From: Myxococcota bacterium
Lineage (GTDB): Bacteria; Myxococcota_A; UBA796; UBA2385
Assembly (NCBI GenBank): GCA_023150805.1
Contig: JAKLKF010000017.1
Span: 19,333 to 83,332, forward strand
Direction: 5' to 3'
Length of the DNA: 64,000 nucleotides
Numbering within the stretch: the first letter of the stretch is position 1; each line of letters starts with the position of its first letter. The notes beneath the pieces were generated by a model. The model searched no databases. It was not told where the DNA came from and worked only from the letters and a program-made list of their open reading frames with translations. Made by a program: the position numbers and the translations under genes. Below, in pieces: positions 37,035 through 46,837 of the stretch.

Positions 37035-38150
37035 GTGGGCCCGATCCCCCTGCTCCGCTCCACCGGACTCGCAGCCTTCTCCCTCGCCTTCGCCGCGTGC
37101 ACGCCCGACGGCCTGCCCACCCGGCCCCTGCCCGACGGCGGCGGCGGTGGGGCAGGCGATGGGGGCACCGATGACCCGTGGGGCACGGAGGACACAGGGG
37201 AGACCGACGGGGGCACCGCCGACGGGGGCACCACCGACGGGGGCACCGAGCCGGACGACGCCCTGCGGCTGGTCGTGAAGCCGGACTACCTCAACCTGCA
37301 CGAGGGCCCCTCCAACGACGACCCCGTGATCCGCGCCCTGGGCTGCGGCAGCGAGGTGACGGTGACGGGCGACGCCGACGGCAACTGGCAGCCCGTGACG
37401 GGTGCCGGCGAAGATGGCTGGGTCAAGAAGGCCTGGCTGGCGCGGCCCGACGAGGCCGGCGACGACCCCTGCCCGGGGCCGGACCCCTACCTGGACGACA
37501 CCCCGGGCCGGGTCGAGGACCTGCTGTCCGTGACGCCCTACGTCGAGCAGGACTGCCGCGACACCAGCTTAGAGGGCTGGCCCTTCGAGGCGCAGCGCTG
37601 CACCTACAACGGCGGCCTGGTGGTCAAGGTCGCCAACCCCTCGGCCGAGCAGGTGACCGCCTGGATCGCCGACGCCTCGCAGCTCATCCCGGCGCTGTGG
37701 GCGCTGGAGGAGCGCGACCGCGACGCCTGGAAGGACGGCCTGGAGATCATCGCCAGCCACACCCTCTACCAGTCCTCGCGCATCTTCCCGCTCGAGGGCG
37801 AGGTGGACGAGGGCTACGTCTACGACTTCAGCCGCGGGGTCACCGAGGGCTGCTCCTCGGGCTGCTACTGCCGCATCAACTCGCTGACCCGCCAGCAGTG
37901 GTGCGAGTACGCCGACAAGGAGCTGGGCCTGGAGGACGAGGAGGACTGCCTGGACGAGTACAGCACCACCGAGTGGACCGAGGCGTGGGCGGACCACTGC
38001 CTGGACGCCCACCGCGCCGCGTGGACCGGGGTGCACCACGGCTACCGGGCGATGGCCTGGTGGGCCAACCAGACGATCGAGGACTCCTTCCCCGACCCCG
38101 AGACGGCCGATCCCGACGAGGTGATCGACCTGCTCGACGCCCTGTACTGA
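37035..38150 (+). CDS. SH3b-domain lipoprotein
   Basis: GTG start, lipobox SLAFAAC; DGGTTDGGT linker; LVVKPDYLNLHEGPSNDDPVIRALGCGSEVTVTG...GWVKKAWL SH3b signature. Confidence 0.75.
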   Translation: MGPIPLLRSTGLAAFSLAFAACTPDGLPTRPLPDGGGGGAGDGGTDDPWGTEDTGETDGGTADGGTTDGGTEPDDALRLVVKPDYLNLHEGPSNDDPVIRALGCGSEVTVTGDADGNWQPVTGAGEDGWVKKAWLARPDEAGDDPCPGPDPYLDDTPGRVEDLLSVTPYVEQDCRDTSLEGWPFEAQRCTYNGGLVVKVANPSAEQVTAWIADASQLIPALWALEERDRDAWKDGLEIIASHTLYQSSRIFPLEGEVDEGYVYDFSRGVTEGCSSGCYCRINSLTRQQWCEYADKELGLEDEEDCLDEYSTTEWTEAWADHCLDAHRAAWTGVHHGYRAMAWWANQTIEDSFPDPETADPDEVIDLLDALY

Positions 38151-38156
38151 GGGGGC

Positions 38157-38933
38157 TCAGCGCCGCAGCAGGCAGCCGGGCCCGGGCGCCTGCTGCAGCC
38201 AGCGGCGGCGGGTCTCCTGAAAGCCGTCCTGGTCGGGCCAGGGCGCCGGGTTCTCCTGGATCCACGCCGCCCGCTTGCTGGCGGTGGGGCCGTTCACCGA
38301 CCACTTGCGGGGCGAGGGGAAGACCGCCGCCAGCCGCGCGGCCTGCTCGGCGGAGAGGTCGGCGGCGTCGGCCTGCCAGTAGCGCCAGGCGCCGGCCTGC
38401 ACGCCGAAGGTCAGGATCCCCGTCTCGGCGACGTTCAGGTACAGCTCCAGGATGCGCTCCTTGGGCAGGAGCAGCTCCATGAGCAGGGCGTACCAGGTCT
38501 CCAGCCCCTTGCGCAGCCAGCTCTGCTCCTGCCACAGGAAGACGTTGCGGGCGGCCTGCTGGGTGATGGTGCTGCCGCCGCGCAGGCGGCCGCCGTCGCC
38601 CTCGGCCTTGCTGTCGGCGTTGGCCTGGACGGCGGCGCAGATGCCCTGCCAGTCGAAGCCGCGGTGCAGCCAGAAGCGGGCGTCCTCGCTGGCGACGACG
38701 GCGCGGGGCACCCGGCGGCCCAGCGCGTCCAGGTCGCGCCACTGGCGGGTGGGCCAGCGCCACTCCCCCTCGTACGCGTGGTGGTCGAGGATGGCCCCGA
38801 TCATCGTGAAGGTGAGCGGCGGGTTCACGACCCGGGCCAGGCCCACCTGGACCACGCTGAGCAGGACGGCGCCGAGGGCCGCGGCCAGCAGCAGCCGGGG
38901 GAGCGCGCGCACGGCGCGTCGGAGGCGGGACAT
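38157..38933 (-). CDS. mtgA: Monofunctional biosynthetic peptidoglycan transglycosylase (GT51)
   Basis: ASEDARFWLHRGFDWQGI, GGSTITQQAARNVFL, LPKERILELYLNVAETG. Confidence 0.94.
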   Translation of the reverse strand: MSRLRRAVRALPRLLLAAALGAVLLSVVQVGLARVVNPPLTFTMIGAILDHHAYEGEWRWPTRQWRDLDALGRRVPRAVVASEDARFWLHRGFDWQGICAAVQANADSKAEGDGGRLRGGSTITQQAARNVFLWQEQSWLRKGLETWYALLMELLLPKERILELYLNVAETGILTFGVQAGAWRYWQADAADLSAEQAARLAAVFPSPRKWSVNGPTASKRAAWIQENPAPWPDQDGFQETRRRWLQQAPGPGCLLRR

Positions 38934-38943
38934 GCCGGTTCCT

Positions 38944-39321
38944 TCAGCGCCGGTCCCGGCCCCAGCGGACCAGGTCCCGGGGCGCGTCCTCCGGCTCCTC
39001 GGGCTCGCGCCGCCACTGCCGCCAGAAGCCCAGGGCCAGCACCGTCGAGGTCGCCACCCCGACCCAGCCCAGGAGCCAGAGCTGCAGCGTGTTCAGCTCC
39101 TGGCCCTGCAGGGTGGGCGCCTTGACCTTGCCGAGCGCGCTGGCCCACACGTAGAGGCCCAGGCCCACACCCAGCGCCCACTGGACGATCGCCACGACGG
39201 GCGCGGCGCCGGTGGTCGGCAGCCGGTCACCCACCCCGACCAGGAGCAGCAGGGCCAGGAGCGGGCCGAGGATGGCACCAGCGACGAGCACCGTGTCGAC
39301 GAGCGTCAGGGCCGGATCCAC
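38944..39321 (-). CDS. Small multi-pass membrane protein
   Basis: GTG start; three hydrophobic helices. Confidence 0.6.
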   Translation of the reverse strand: MDPALTLVDTVLVAGAILGPLLALLLLVGVGDRLPTTGAAPVVAIVQWALGVGLGLYVWASALGKVKAPTLQGQELNTLQLWLLGWVGVATSTVLALGFWRQWRREPEEPEDAPRDLVRWGRDRR

Positions 39322-39370
39322 GGGCGCCTCCTCGGGCGCATCATACTCCCCTCGACCGGGAGTGCCCCCG

Positions 39371-39835
39371 ATGCCGCTGTTGCTCCTGCTGCTCGCCGCC
39401 CGCCTGCCGGATCCGCCTGCCGCCGTCGCCGAGCTGCTGCTGGCCGACGCCGACGGGCAGGTCCTGGTCCAGCTCCGCCAGGAGCGGTGCTGGCGCGACC
39501 GCGCCCTGCCCGCGCCGCTGGAGACGCTGCAGGATCCGCTGCACACGGGCCTGCGGCTGGAGCTGGCGCGTGCGCCCGGCGCCCGGACCTGCCTGTGGAC
39601 CGGCTACCGCCCCTCGGCGCACGAGGCGGAGGGCGACACGCTGGTGCGCTACCAGCTCCTGCTGGAGCAGCGGGAGGAGGTGGTGGAGGGCGTCTGGGTC
39701 GAGGACCACGAGGAGGTGCCCCGCCGCTGGTGGACCGCGACCGGCCAGCACCAGGGGGCCCGGCTGGAGCTGTCGCTGCGCAGCTGGGAGGACCAGGGCG
39801 CCGCGACGCTGCGGGGCGTCGTCGCGACCCCCTGA
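39371..39835 (+). CDS. Hypothetical secreted protein
   Basis: Signal-like MPLLLLLLAA; short ORF between annotated neighbours. Confidence 0.55.
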   Translation: MPLLLLLLAARLPDPPAAVAELLLADADGQVLVQLRQERCWRDRALPAPLETLQDPLHTGLRLELARAPGARTCLWTGYRPSAHEAEGDTLVRYQLLLEQREEVVEGVWVEDHEEVPRRWWTATGQHQGARLELSLRSWEDQGAATLRGVVATP

Positions 39836-39875
39836 ATGGCATAGACGCACGCCCCTTCCCACCCAGGAGCCCCCC

Positions 39876-40337
39876 ATGCCCACCACCATCCACGGCGCGG
39901 ACGGCCTGCGCGCCGCCGTCGGCCAGGACCTCGGCGCCACCGCCTGGCAGACCATGGAGTTCGCCCGGATCCAGACCTTCGCCGACGCCACCGACGATCA
40001 CCAGTGGATCCACGTCGACCGCGACCGCATCGCCAAGGAGTCGCCCTACGGCGCGCCCATCGCCCACGGCTACCTGACCCTGTCCCTGGTGGCCGGGAAG
40101 TTCTTCGAGCTCATCGAGCTGCAGGGCTTCCAGATGGTGATCAACTACGGCTGCAACAAGGTGCGCTTCCCCAACCCGCTGAAGGAAGGCAACCGCTACC
40201 GCCTGTCGATGACCCTGTCGGAGGTGGCCGACCGCAAGGAGTGGCTGGAGGCCACCTTCGTCGCGACCATCGAGATCGAGGGCCAGGGCAAGCCGGCCTG
40301 CGTCGCCGAGTGCGTCTACCGCTTCCTGCCGCAGTAG
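39876..40337 (+). CDS. MaoC-family (R)-hydratase
   Basis: FADATDDHQWIHVDRDRIAKESPYGAPIAHGYLTLSL. Confidence 0.95.
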   Translation: MPTTIHGADGLRAAVGQDLGATAWQTMEFARIQTFADATDDHQWIHVDRDRIAKESPYGAPIAHGYLTLSLVAGKFFELIELQGFQMVINYGCNKVRFPNPLKEGNRYRLSMTLSEVADRKEWLEATFVATIEIEGQGKPACVAECVYRFLPQ

Positions 40338-40344
40338 GTTTCAG

Positions 40345-40427
40345 GGGGGGAACCCCTCCGGGGTCGGGGGCGCCCCACGGGGGAAACCCCTCCGGGGTCG
40401 GGGGCGCCCCACGGGGGGAACCCCTCC
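40345..40427. repeat. 34-bp GC-rich tandem repeat, about 2.4 copies, with hairpin potential
   Basis: (ggggggaacccctccggggtcgggggcgccccac)n between convergent stops; internal ACCCC/GGGGT and GGGGCGCCCC palindromes. Confidence 0.85.
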
Positions 40428-40438
40428 AGGTTCCGCCC

Positions 40439-41098
40439 TCAGCCGCCGTCGCCCCACTGGACCAGCTCGTCGCTGGTCTGGGTGCTGCTGTCGCCCTCGG
40501 AGTACTCCCGCAGCAGCTCGACGGAGCCGTCGGTGGCGCCGTCGGCGTGGAGGCGACCGGAGGTGGAGACGCTGCTGGCGTCGGCCGCCTCCAGGTCGTA
40601 GGCCGACAGGTCGACCTCGCCGCCCAGCTCGTCGGGGCTCATCTCCAGCGAGAAGCTGGCCTGGGTGGGCACGCCGGTGGTCTCGTCGACCTCGACGGGC
40701 AGCTCGCCGGCCGGGTCGGGGACCTGCAGGTCCAGGGCCCACAGGTCGTCGAGCTGGTCGTCGCCGGTGGCCACGGCCAGCTCGACCTCGACCGCCAGGT
40801 AGTCGTCGCAGATCACGTCGAGGTCGGCCACCGCCGCGCCCTCGGGGGCCTCGGCCTCCTCCAGGTCGACGAAGCGCACACCGGCGGTGCTCTGCACCTG
40901 GGCCAGCAGGGTGGTCGCGGGGCTGACCAGGGTCGTCGCCGCCGCCGACCAGGGCCCCGACAGCGGGTCCATCGCCTGGGCCGCCGAGAAGCCCAGCGGG
41001 CTCACCTCGTCCCAGTCCAGGTCGGTCTCGGTGGCGTCGCAGTGGGGGACGAAGGTATCCATCCGGCAGCCCAGCAGGCAGAGCAGGAGCGGAAACAT
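40439..41098 (-). CDS. Hypothetical lipoprotein
   Basis: Lipobox LLLCLLGC; acidic mature protein. Confidence 0.65.
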   Translation of the reverse strand: MFPLLLCLLGCRMDTFVPHCDATETDLDWDEVSPLGFSAAQAMDPLSGPWSAAATTLVSPATTLLAQVQSTAGVRFVDLEEAEAPEGAAVADLDVICDDYLAVEVELAVATGDDQLDDLWALDLQVPDPAGELPVEVDETTGVPTQASFSLEMSPDELGGEVDLSAYDLEAADASSVSTSGRLHADGATDGSVELLREYSEGDSSTQTSDELVQWGDGG

Positions 41099-41142
41099 GC
41101 AGCCTCCTCGCGGGGATCGTAGCCCCGCCGCGCGCCCGCCGC

Positions 41143-41766
41143 TCAGCGGCCCAGGAGCAGGTCGCTCGCCGCCGCCAGCGCCGACAGCGGCCCCGCGCCG
41201 GCCACCTCGGCGCCGATCAGCAGGGCGGCCAGCAGGAAGGGGCCCACCACCTGGAGCCGGGCCCAGTGCGGGCGCCAGCGGTAGGGCACCAGGCCGTCGA
41301 CGATGCGCCCGCCGTCCAGCGGGGGCACGGGCAGCAGGTTGAAGGCGGCCAGCCCCAGGTTCAGCGGCACGGCGACCGCCAGCAGCGCCAGCAGGCCGCT
41401 GCCGACCGGGTGGGCCGGCGCCAGCGCGACCGGGCGGTGGACCAGCGCGGCCAGCAGGGCCAGCACCAGGTTGCTGGCCGGGCCGGCCCCCGCCGCCAGC
41501 AGCAGGCCCGTGTCCTGGTGCACGCCGCGGAAGCGCAGCGGGTTGACCGGCACGGGCTTCGCCCAGCCGATGGGCACGCCGACGAGCGGCAGCAGCACGG
41601 TGCCCACCCAGTCGACGTGGACCAGCGGGTCCACCCGCATCCGCCCCATCAGGCGGGCGGTGTCGTCGCCCAGGCGGTTCGCCGTCCAGGCGTGGGCCCA
41701 CTCGTGCACCGACAGCGACAGCCACAGGGGCACCAGCACGGTCAGCCGGGCGACCAGCCAGTCCAT
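41143..41766 (-). CDS. Site-2 protease/M50-family membrane metalloprotease
   Basis: HEWAH (HExxH) in [15 protein letters not shown] second metal motif. Confidence 0.92.
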   Translation of the reverse strand: MDWLVARLTVLVPLWLSLSVHEWAHAWTANRLGDDTARLMGRMRVDPLVHVDWVGTVLLPLVGVPIGWAKPVPVNPLRFRGVHQDTGLLLAAGAGPASNLVLALLAALVHRPVALAPAHPVGSGLLALLAVAVPLNLGLAAFNLLPVPPLDGGRIVDGLVPYRWRPHWARLQVVGPFLLAALLIGAEVAGAGPLSALAAASDLLLGR

Positions 41767-41767
41767 C

Positions 41768-43207
41768 TCAGGCCGGCTCCCGCGGGGGCTCGACACGCAC
41801 GACGTGCCGCCGCGCGACCGCGACCTCGCGACCGTCGGCCTGCCGCAGCTTCAGGAAGTGGCCGTCCGCCCACACCAGGGCCCCCTCGACCACGGTGCCG
41901 TCGGCGAGCTGGACGCGGGCCTGCTGGCTGCCGTCGCCGCGCGAGAGCTGCCAGGAGGAGTCGACCAGGGCCTGGTCCAGCGGCGCGAAGGCCTCGCCCT
42001 GGGCGCGCAGGGCGGCCAGCGCGTCGGCCAGGTCCTGCGCGCGCAGCTCGACCGTGCCCTGTCGCTCGGCGCGGCGGCGCACGGCCAGCAGGGCCGCCTC
42101 GTTGCAGAGCTGCTCCAGCCCCGCGCCGGTGGCGCCGGCCGCGCGCTCGGCCCAGGCCGCCAGGTCGACGTCGGGCGCGAGCGGCTTGCCCTGGGCGTGG
42201 ATGCGCAGGACCTGGGTCGCCGCGGCCTGGTCCAGCGGCGGGATGCGCAGCCGCACGTCGAAGCGGCCGGGCCGGATGAGCGCCGGGTCCAGGATGTCGG
42301 AGCGGTTGGTGGCGCCGATGACGACGACGCGGGCCTGGGGCTCGAAGCCGTCCATCGCCACCAGGATCTGGTTGAGCGTCTGTTCGCGCTCCTCGTTCCA
42401 GTGGCCGATGCCCGAGCCGCGGCGCCGCCCGATGGCGTCCAGCTCGTCGATGAAGATGACGGCGGGCGCGTTCTTGCTGGCCTGCTCGAACAGGTCGCGC
42501 ACCCGCGCGGCGCCCACGCCGACGAACATCTCGACGAACTCCGAGCCGGAGACCACGAAGAAGCGCACCCCGGCCTCGCCGGCGACGGCCCGCGCCAGCA
42601 GGGTCTTGCCGCTGCCGGGCGGCCCCTCCAGCAGGATGCCGCGGGGCACGCGGGCCCCGGCCTGGGCCCAGGCGTCGGGGTGCTGCAGGAAGTCGACCAC
42701 GTCGGACAGGCGGGCCTTGGCCTCGTCGCAGCCGCCGACGTCGGAGAAGCGCGTGGCGGGGGGCTTCTCCAGCAGCCGCGCCCGGCTCTTGCGCATCTGG
42801 TCGGCGGTGGCCGTGCCCTGGGCGCGCAGCCGCCGCAGGAACCAGGCCAGGCCTCCCACCACGACCAGGGCCACCACCAGCAGGGGCAGGAGGCCCAGCA
42901 GCCCGCCGGCCAGCCCGACCAGGCCCAGGTCGTAGTCCAGGTAGATCCCCCGCTCGGCCAGGACCTGGATCGCCTCGGGCGCCAGCACGCCGCGGGACCG
43001 GTAGACCTGCCCGTCGCGGGTGCTCACCTCGTAGGTCATGTCTTCGGTCCAGCGGACTCCGAGCACCTCGTCCTGGGCGATGTCCTGCTCGACCTGGGCC
43101 CAGGGCTGCTCGGGCGGCTCCTCGCCCTGCACCAGCCAGAAGGCGCCGAGGAAGAGGAGCACGAGCGCCAGCCAGACCAGCAGGGTGCGGCGGGAGGAGG
43201 GGGTCAC
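41768..43207 (-). CDS. FtsH-like membrane AAA ATPase lacking M41 peptidase domain, with Sm/SH3-like C-terminus
   Basis: N-terminal TMs, [71 protein letters not shown]; no HEAGH; C-term [42 protein letters not shown]. Confidence 0.9.
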   Translation of the reverse strand: MTPSSRRTLLVWLALVLLFLGAFWLVQGEEPPEQPWAQVEQDIAQDEVLGVRWTEDMTYEVSTRDGQVYRSRGVLAPEAIQVLAERGIYLDYDLGLVGLAGGLLGLLPLLVVALVVVGGLAWFLRRLRAQGTATADQMRKSRARLLEKPPATRFSDVGGCDEAKARLSDVVDFLQHPDAWAQAGARVPRGILLEGPPGSGKTLLARAVAGEAGVRFFVVSGSEFVEMFVGVGAARVRDLFEQASKNAPAVIFIDELDAIGRRRGSGIGHWNEEREQTLNQILVAMDGFEPQARVVVIGATNRSDILDPALIRPGRFDVRLRIPPLDQAAATQVLRIHAQGKPLAPDVDLAAWAERAAGATGAGLEQLCNEAALLAVRRRAERQGTVELRAQDLADALAALRAQGEAFAPLDQALVDSSWQLSRGDGSQQARVQLADGTVVEGALVWADGHFLKLRQADGREVAVARRHVVRVEPPREPA

Positions 43208-43281
43208 GGGGCACCCGGGGCGGAGGCTGGCGGGGTGGGGGAGGGCGAGAGGATACAGGAGCGCCCCGCCTGGGAGACCCC

Positions 43282-45351
43282 GTGCTGCTCCTCGCCCTGC
43301 TGGCCTGCTCCTCGCCGCCGCCCCAGACCATCACCGTCTACGTCGACTCGGACGACCCCGCGCTGGCCGCCATCACCACGATGGTCGAGCGCGTGGGCGA
43401 CGACCGCCTGACGGTCAGTGTGGAGAGCGCCAGCATCGCCCAGGCCGAGCAGGACGAGGACCTGGCCATCGTCGTCGAGCCCAGCGGCGAGTGCGGGGAG
43501 TGCTACATCCTGCGCGACGAGGACGGCGCCTGGCAGGTCGAGGGCGGCGGCCTGCTGGGCAAGCAGTACGGCCTGGCCCACATGCTCGAGCTGTTCGGCT
43601 ACCGCTTCCCGCACCCCTTCCAGGCGCGGGTGCCCGCCGTGCTGCCCAAGGGGCTGGACGACGACCACCCCGACCTGCTGCGGGTCCACGCGCCCGAACA
43701 GACCCTGCGCGGGCTGCACCTGCACACGCTGCACCCCATCGAGGGCCTGTTCGGCTTCTGGGACGAGGTGCCCGGAGGGGCCGAAGGCGCCGAGCTGGAG
43801 CGGGTCGAGGCGGTGGTCGACTGGGTGGTGAAGAACCGCGGCAACCACCTGCAGTGGGTGGGGCTGGACGACATCGAGGACGGAGGGGCGCCGCACGAGG
43901 CCTGGCTGGCGCGGGCGACGGCGGCGAACGAGGCGGCCCACGCGCGCGGGCTGACCACCGGCCTGGGCGTGCAGCTCTTCGGCAGCGGCAACCTCCAGCA
44001 GGCCTTCGACCTGCTCGACAGCGACCCCGGCGACCGCGAGGGCCGGCTGGAGGCGATGGCGGCCCGCTGGGCCCTGGTCACGCCGGCGGGCTTCGACGTG
44101 TACGATCTCTCCTTCGGCGAGTTCTTCGGCGAGGACCCGCAGAGCTTCGTCGACGCGGCGACCCTGGCGCGCCAGAGCCTGGCGGCGGCCGACCCCGAGG
44201 CCGAGATGTCGGCCGTGGTCCACGTCGGCGCCAGCGAGGACCAGCGCGTCGAGTACGATGGACAGTCGATGATCTACTACATGCTGGCGCAGTACGTGGA
44301 GGACACGATCCTGCACGTCCACACCGTCATGTACTACAACCTGTACGACGACGCGGGCGGGGCCTACCACCACGACGACTTCTCCGAGCACCGCGCCCTG
44401 ATCCAGCAGCAGCTCCAGCAGGGCGAGCGCGTCGCCTACTTCCCCGAGAGCGCCTACTGGGTGGCCTTCGACAACCCGGTGCCGCTCTACCTGCCTCTGT
44501 ACGTCAAGAGCCGGCACCACGACATCGCCAGCCTGCGGGCCGATGCCCTGGCCGCGGGCGCGCCGGACCTGGACGAGCACGTCCTGTTCAGCACGGGCTG
44601 GGAGTGGGGCTACTGGCAGAACGACGCCTTCACGCTGCGCATGGGCTACGAGCTGCCCCCGGACTGGGGGGATCTGTACCGGGACTGGTTCGCCGTGGAC
44701 GGCGCCGACGGCCTGGCCCTGGCGCAGGCGGTGGTCGACCTGGCCGAGGCCCAGCACGTCGCGCTCATCGAGGGCCGCGGCGCGGCCTACCTGGCCGGGC
44801 GCGACGCGGCGATGGACGTGGGCTTCGGCGCGGGCATCGTGGCGGCCCCCGACCGGCTGGGCTTCGAGGAGCTGGCGGCCCTGGGCGAGGCCGAGCGCGC
44901 CGCCTTCGACGCGGCGACGCTGGAGCCGCTGCGCGGCCTGGAGGCGGCGACGGCCCAGGCGCTGGACGCGGTGCAGGCGCTGGACCTGGTCCGCACGGAC
45001 CGGTGGGCGCAGGAGATCCGCGACGGGGTCGAGGTGGACCTGTACCGGGTGCGCTTCACCCTGGGTCTGTACCAGGCGGTGCTGGCGGGGGCGGCCGGCG
45101 AGGATCCGACGCCCTCCCTGGCGGCCGCCGACGAGGCCTGGGCCCAGGCTCGCGCCGTGGTCGACCGCCGCCACGCCGACCTGCACGATCCGCTGGGCGA
45201 GACGCTGGTCGACGACGGCGTGGAGAACCCCACGATCTACGACTACGGCTACCTGTTGCGGGCCGGGGAGCTGTGCTTCTGGGAGCGGGAGCGGGTCCAG
45301 GCGGCGCGGCTGCTGGAGGGCAGCGACGAGCAGGTCCCGAGCTGCTTCTGA
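43282..45351 (+). CDS. Lipoprotein, putative glycoside hydrolase-like (alpha-glucuronidase/GH20-like fold)
   Basis: GTG start, lipobox [32 protein letters not shown] resembles N-terminal domains preceding TIM-barrel glycosidases. Confidence 0.55.
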   Translation: MLLLALLACSSPPPQTITVYVDSDDPALAAITTMVERVGDDRLTVSVESASIAQAEQDEDLAIVVEPSGECGECYILRDEDGAWQVEGGGLLGKQYGLAHMLELFGYRFPHPFQARVPAVLPKGLDDDHPDLLRVHAPEQTLRGLHLHTLHPIEGLFGFWDEVPGGAEGAELERVEAVVDWVVKNRGNHLQWVGLDDIEDGGAPHEAWLARATAANEAAHARGLTTGLGVQLFGSGNLQQAFDLLDSDPGDREGRLEAMAARWALVTPAGFDVYDLSFGEFFGEDPQSFVDAATLARQSLAAADPEAEMSAVVHVGASEDQRVEYDGQSMIYYMLAQYVEDTILHVHTVMYYNLYDDAGGAYHHDDFSEHRALIQQQLQQGERVAYFPESAYWVAFDNPVPLYLPLYVKSRHHDIASLRADALAAGAPDLDEHVLFSTGWEWGYWQNDAFTLRMGYELPPDWGDLYRDWFAVDGADGLALAQAVVDLAEAQHVALIEGRGAAYLAGRDAAMDVGFGAGIVAAPDRLGFEELAALGEAERAAFDAATLEPLRGLEAATAQALDAVQALDLVRTDRWAQEIRDGVEVDLYRVRFTLGLYQAVLAGAAGEDPTPSLAAADEAWAQARAVVDRRHADLHDPLGETLVDDGVENPTIYDYGYLLRAGELCFWERERVQAARLLEGSDEQVPSCF

Positions 45352-45442
45352 GCGCCGCCCCCCGGCGGCGGGGACCGGTGCGTCGGAGCCTGTGCGATGA
45401 TGGGCTCCTCCTCGTCCCCCGCGCGGAGCGCGACGAACCCGG

Positions 45443-46837
45443 ATGGTCCGAGCCTCCTCTGCCTTGCCCGCCCGCGTGGCCCTCACCCTGGCGACCCTGC
45501 TGGTGGTGGTCGGGGGGCCGGAGCTCGCGCTGCGCCTGGCCGGCCACGGCCCGAGCCTGCGGCGGGGCGAGATGCACGCCGACCCCGACCTGCTGTGGGC
45601 CTTCAACCCCGGCGCCGACCGCCCGATGGGACGGCACACGACCATCAACCGCCTGGGCCTGCAGGGCCCCGAGCCCACCCGCCACCCGCGGCTGCTGGCG
45701 ACGGGCGACTCCTCGGTGTTCGGAGTGTCGATCAACGACGCGCCGACCTTCTCGCAGGTGCTGGGGGAGGCGCTCGACCTGGAGGTCCACAACGGCGGGG
45801 TGCCCGGCTACAGCTCCGCGCAGTCCCTCGCCCAGGTCGAGCGGGTGTGGGGCGCGCTGGACCCCACGCTGCTGGTGGTCGCCAACCTGTGGAGCGACAA
45901 CAACTTCGCCACCTTCGTCGACGCCGAGGAGCTGGTGCAGGCGGGGCGGCCGCTGGCTCGGGCCCGGCACCTGCTCGTGCAGGGCGCGCTGCGCTCGGCG
46001 ACGCTGGCCGCCATGGCGCGGTGGGTGGGTGCGGAGCACCAGCAGGAGATCGGGTGGGGCCAGCGCGGGCAGCAGACCACGCGCGGCGACCGGCGGGTGC
46101 CCCCCGCCGACTACTCGGCCCACCTGGACGCCATGGCGCGCCAGGCCCGGCAGGACGGCGCGGGCGTGATCTTCCTGATCCTGCCCAACGTCGAGGACGT
46201 CGACCACCCCGGTCGGCCCTGGCCCTGGGACCCCTACCGCCGCCTGATGCGGGAGGCGGCGGCGCGGCACGGTTGCCCGGTGGTCGACGGGCCGGCGCTG
46301 GTGCGGGCGACGGGCAAGGGCGCCGGGGAGCTGTTCGTGGACGAGATGCACCCCAGCGCCACCGGCCACCAGGTGCTGGGGCGAGGCCTGGCCCAGGCGG
46401 CGCGCGAGGCCGGCTGGCCCGACGCCGCAGGCCTCTGCCAGGGCGAGGGGCCCGCCTCGACGGACTTCGACGACCCCTGGACCTGGCCCGCCGGGCGCGC
46501 GCCGACCGCGACGGCGCCCGCGGTGGCGGGCGTGCTGCGGGGCTCGCGGCGACGGCAGGAGCCGCTGACCGTGCGGCTGATCGCCCCGGACGGCGCCGTC
46601 CTGGACCAGGTCGAGCTGCCGGGCGCGGCGCCCTTCAGCCTGCAGGTCGAGCCGGCGCCCGCCCGCGCGGCGGTCGAGGTCTGGCAGCGGGAGCCGCGGC
46701 CGGCGCGCCTGCTGCGGCAGGAGCTGGAGCTGGTGGATGGCCCCCGCTGGGGCGTCACGATCGACCTCCCGGACCGCCAGCGTCCGGCGGAGGGGCGCAC
46801 CCCGCCTCCCCGGCCGGGCGCGCCGGCGCCGCCGTGA
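45443..46837 (+). CDS. SGNH/GDSL hydrolase-family membrane-anchored protein
   Basis: N-terminal TM; LATGDSSVFG, NGGVPGYSS, DEMHPSATGH blocks. Confidence 0.85.
   Translation: MVRASSALPARVALTLATLLVVVGGPELALRLAGHGPSLRRGEMHADPDLLWAFNPGADRPMGRHTTINRLGLQGPEPTRHPRLLATGDSSVFGVSINDAPTFSQVLGEALDLEVHNGGVPGYSSAQSLAQVERVWGALDPTLLVVANLWSDNNFATFVDAEELVQAGRPLARARHLLVQGALRSATLAAMARWVGAEHQQEIGWGQRGQQTTRGDRRVPPADYSAHLDAMARQARQDGAGVIFLILPNVEDVDHPGRPWPWDPYRRLMREAAARHGCPVVDGPALVRATGKGAGELFVDEMHPSATGHQVLGRGLAQAAREAGWPDAAGLCQGEGPASTDFDDPWTWPAGRAPTATAPAVAGVLRGSRRRQEPLTVRLIAPDGAVLDQVELPGAAPFSLQVEPAPARAAVEVWQREPRPARLLRQELELVDGPRWGVTIDLPDRQRPAEGRTPPPRPGAPAPP

Noticed and set aside
40345-40427. Short CRISPR array
   Set aside because: Directly tandem without spacers and no cas genes nearby.
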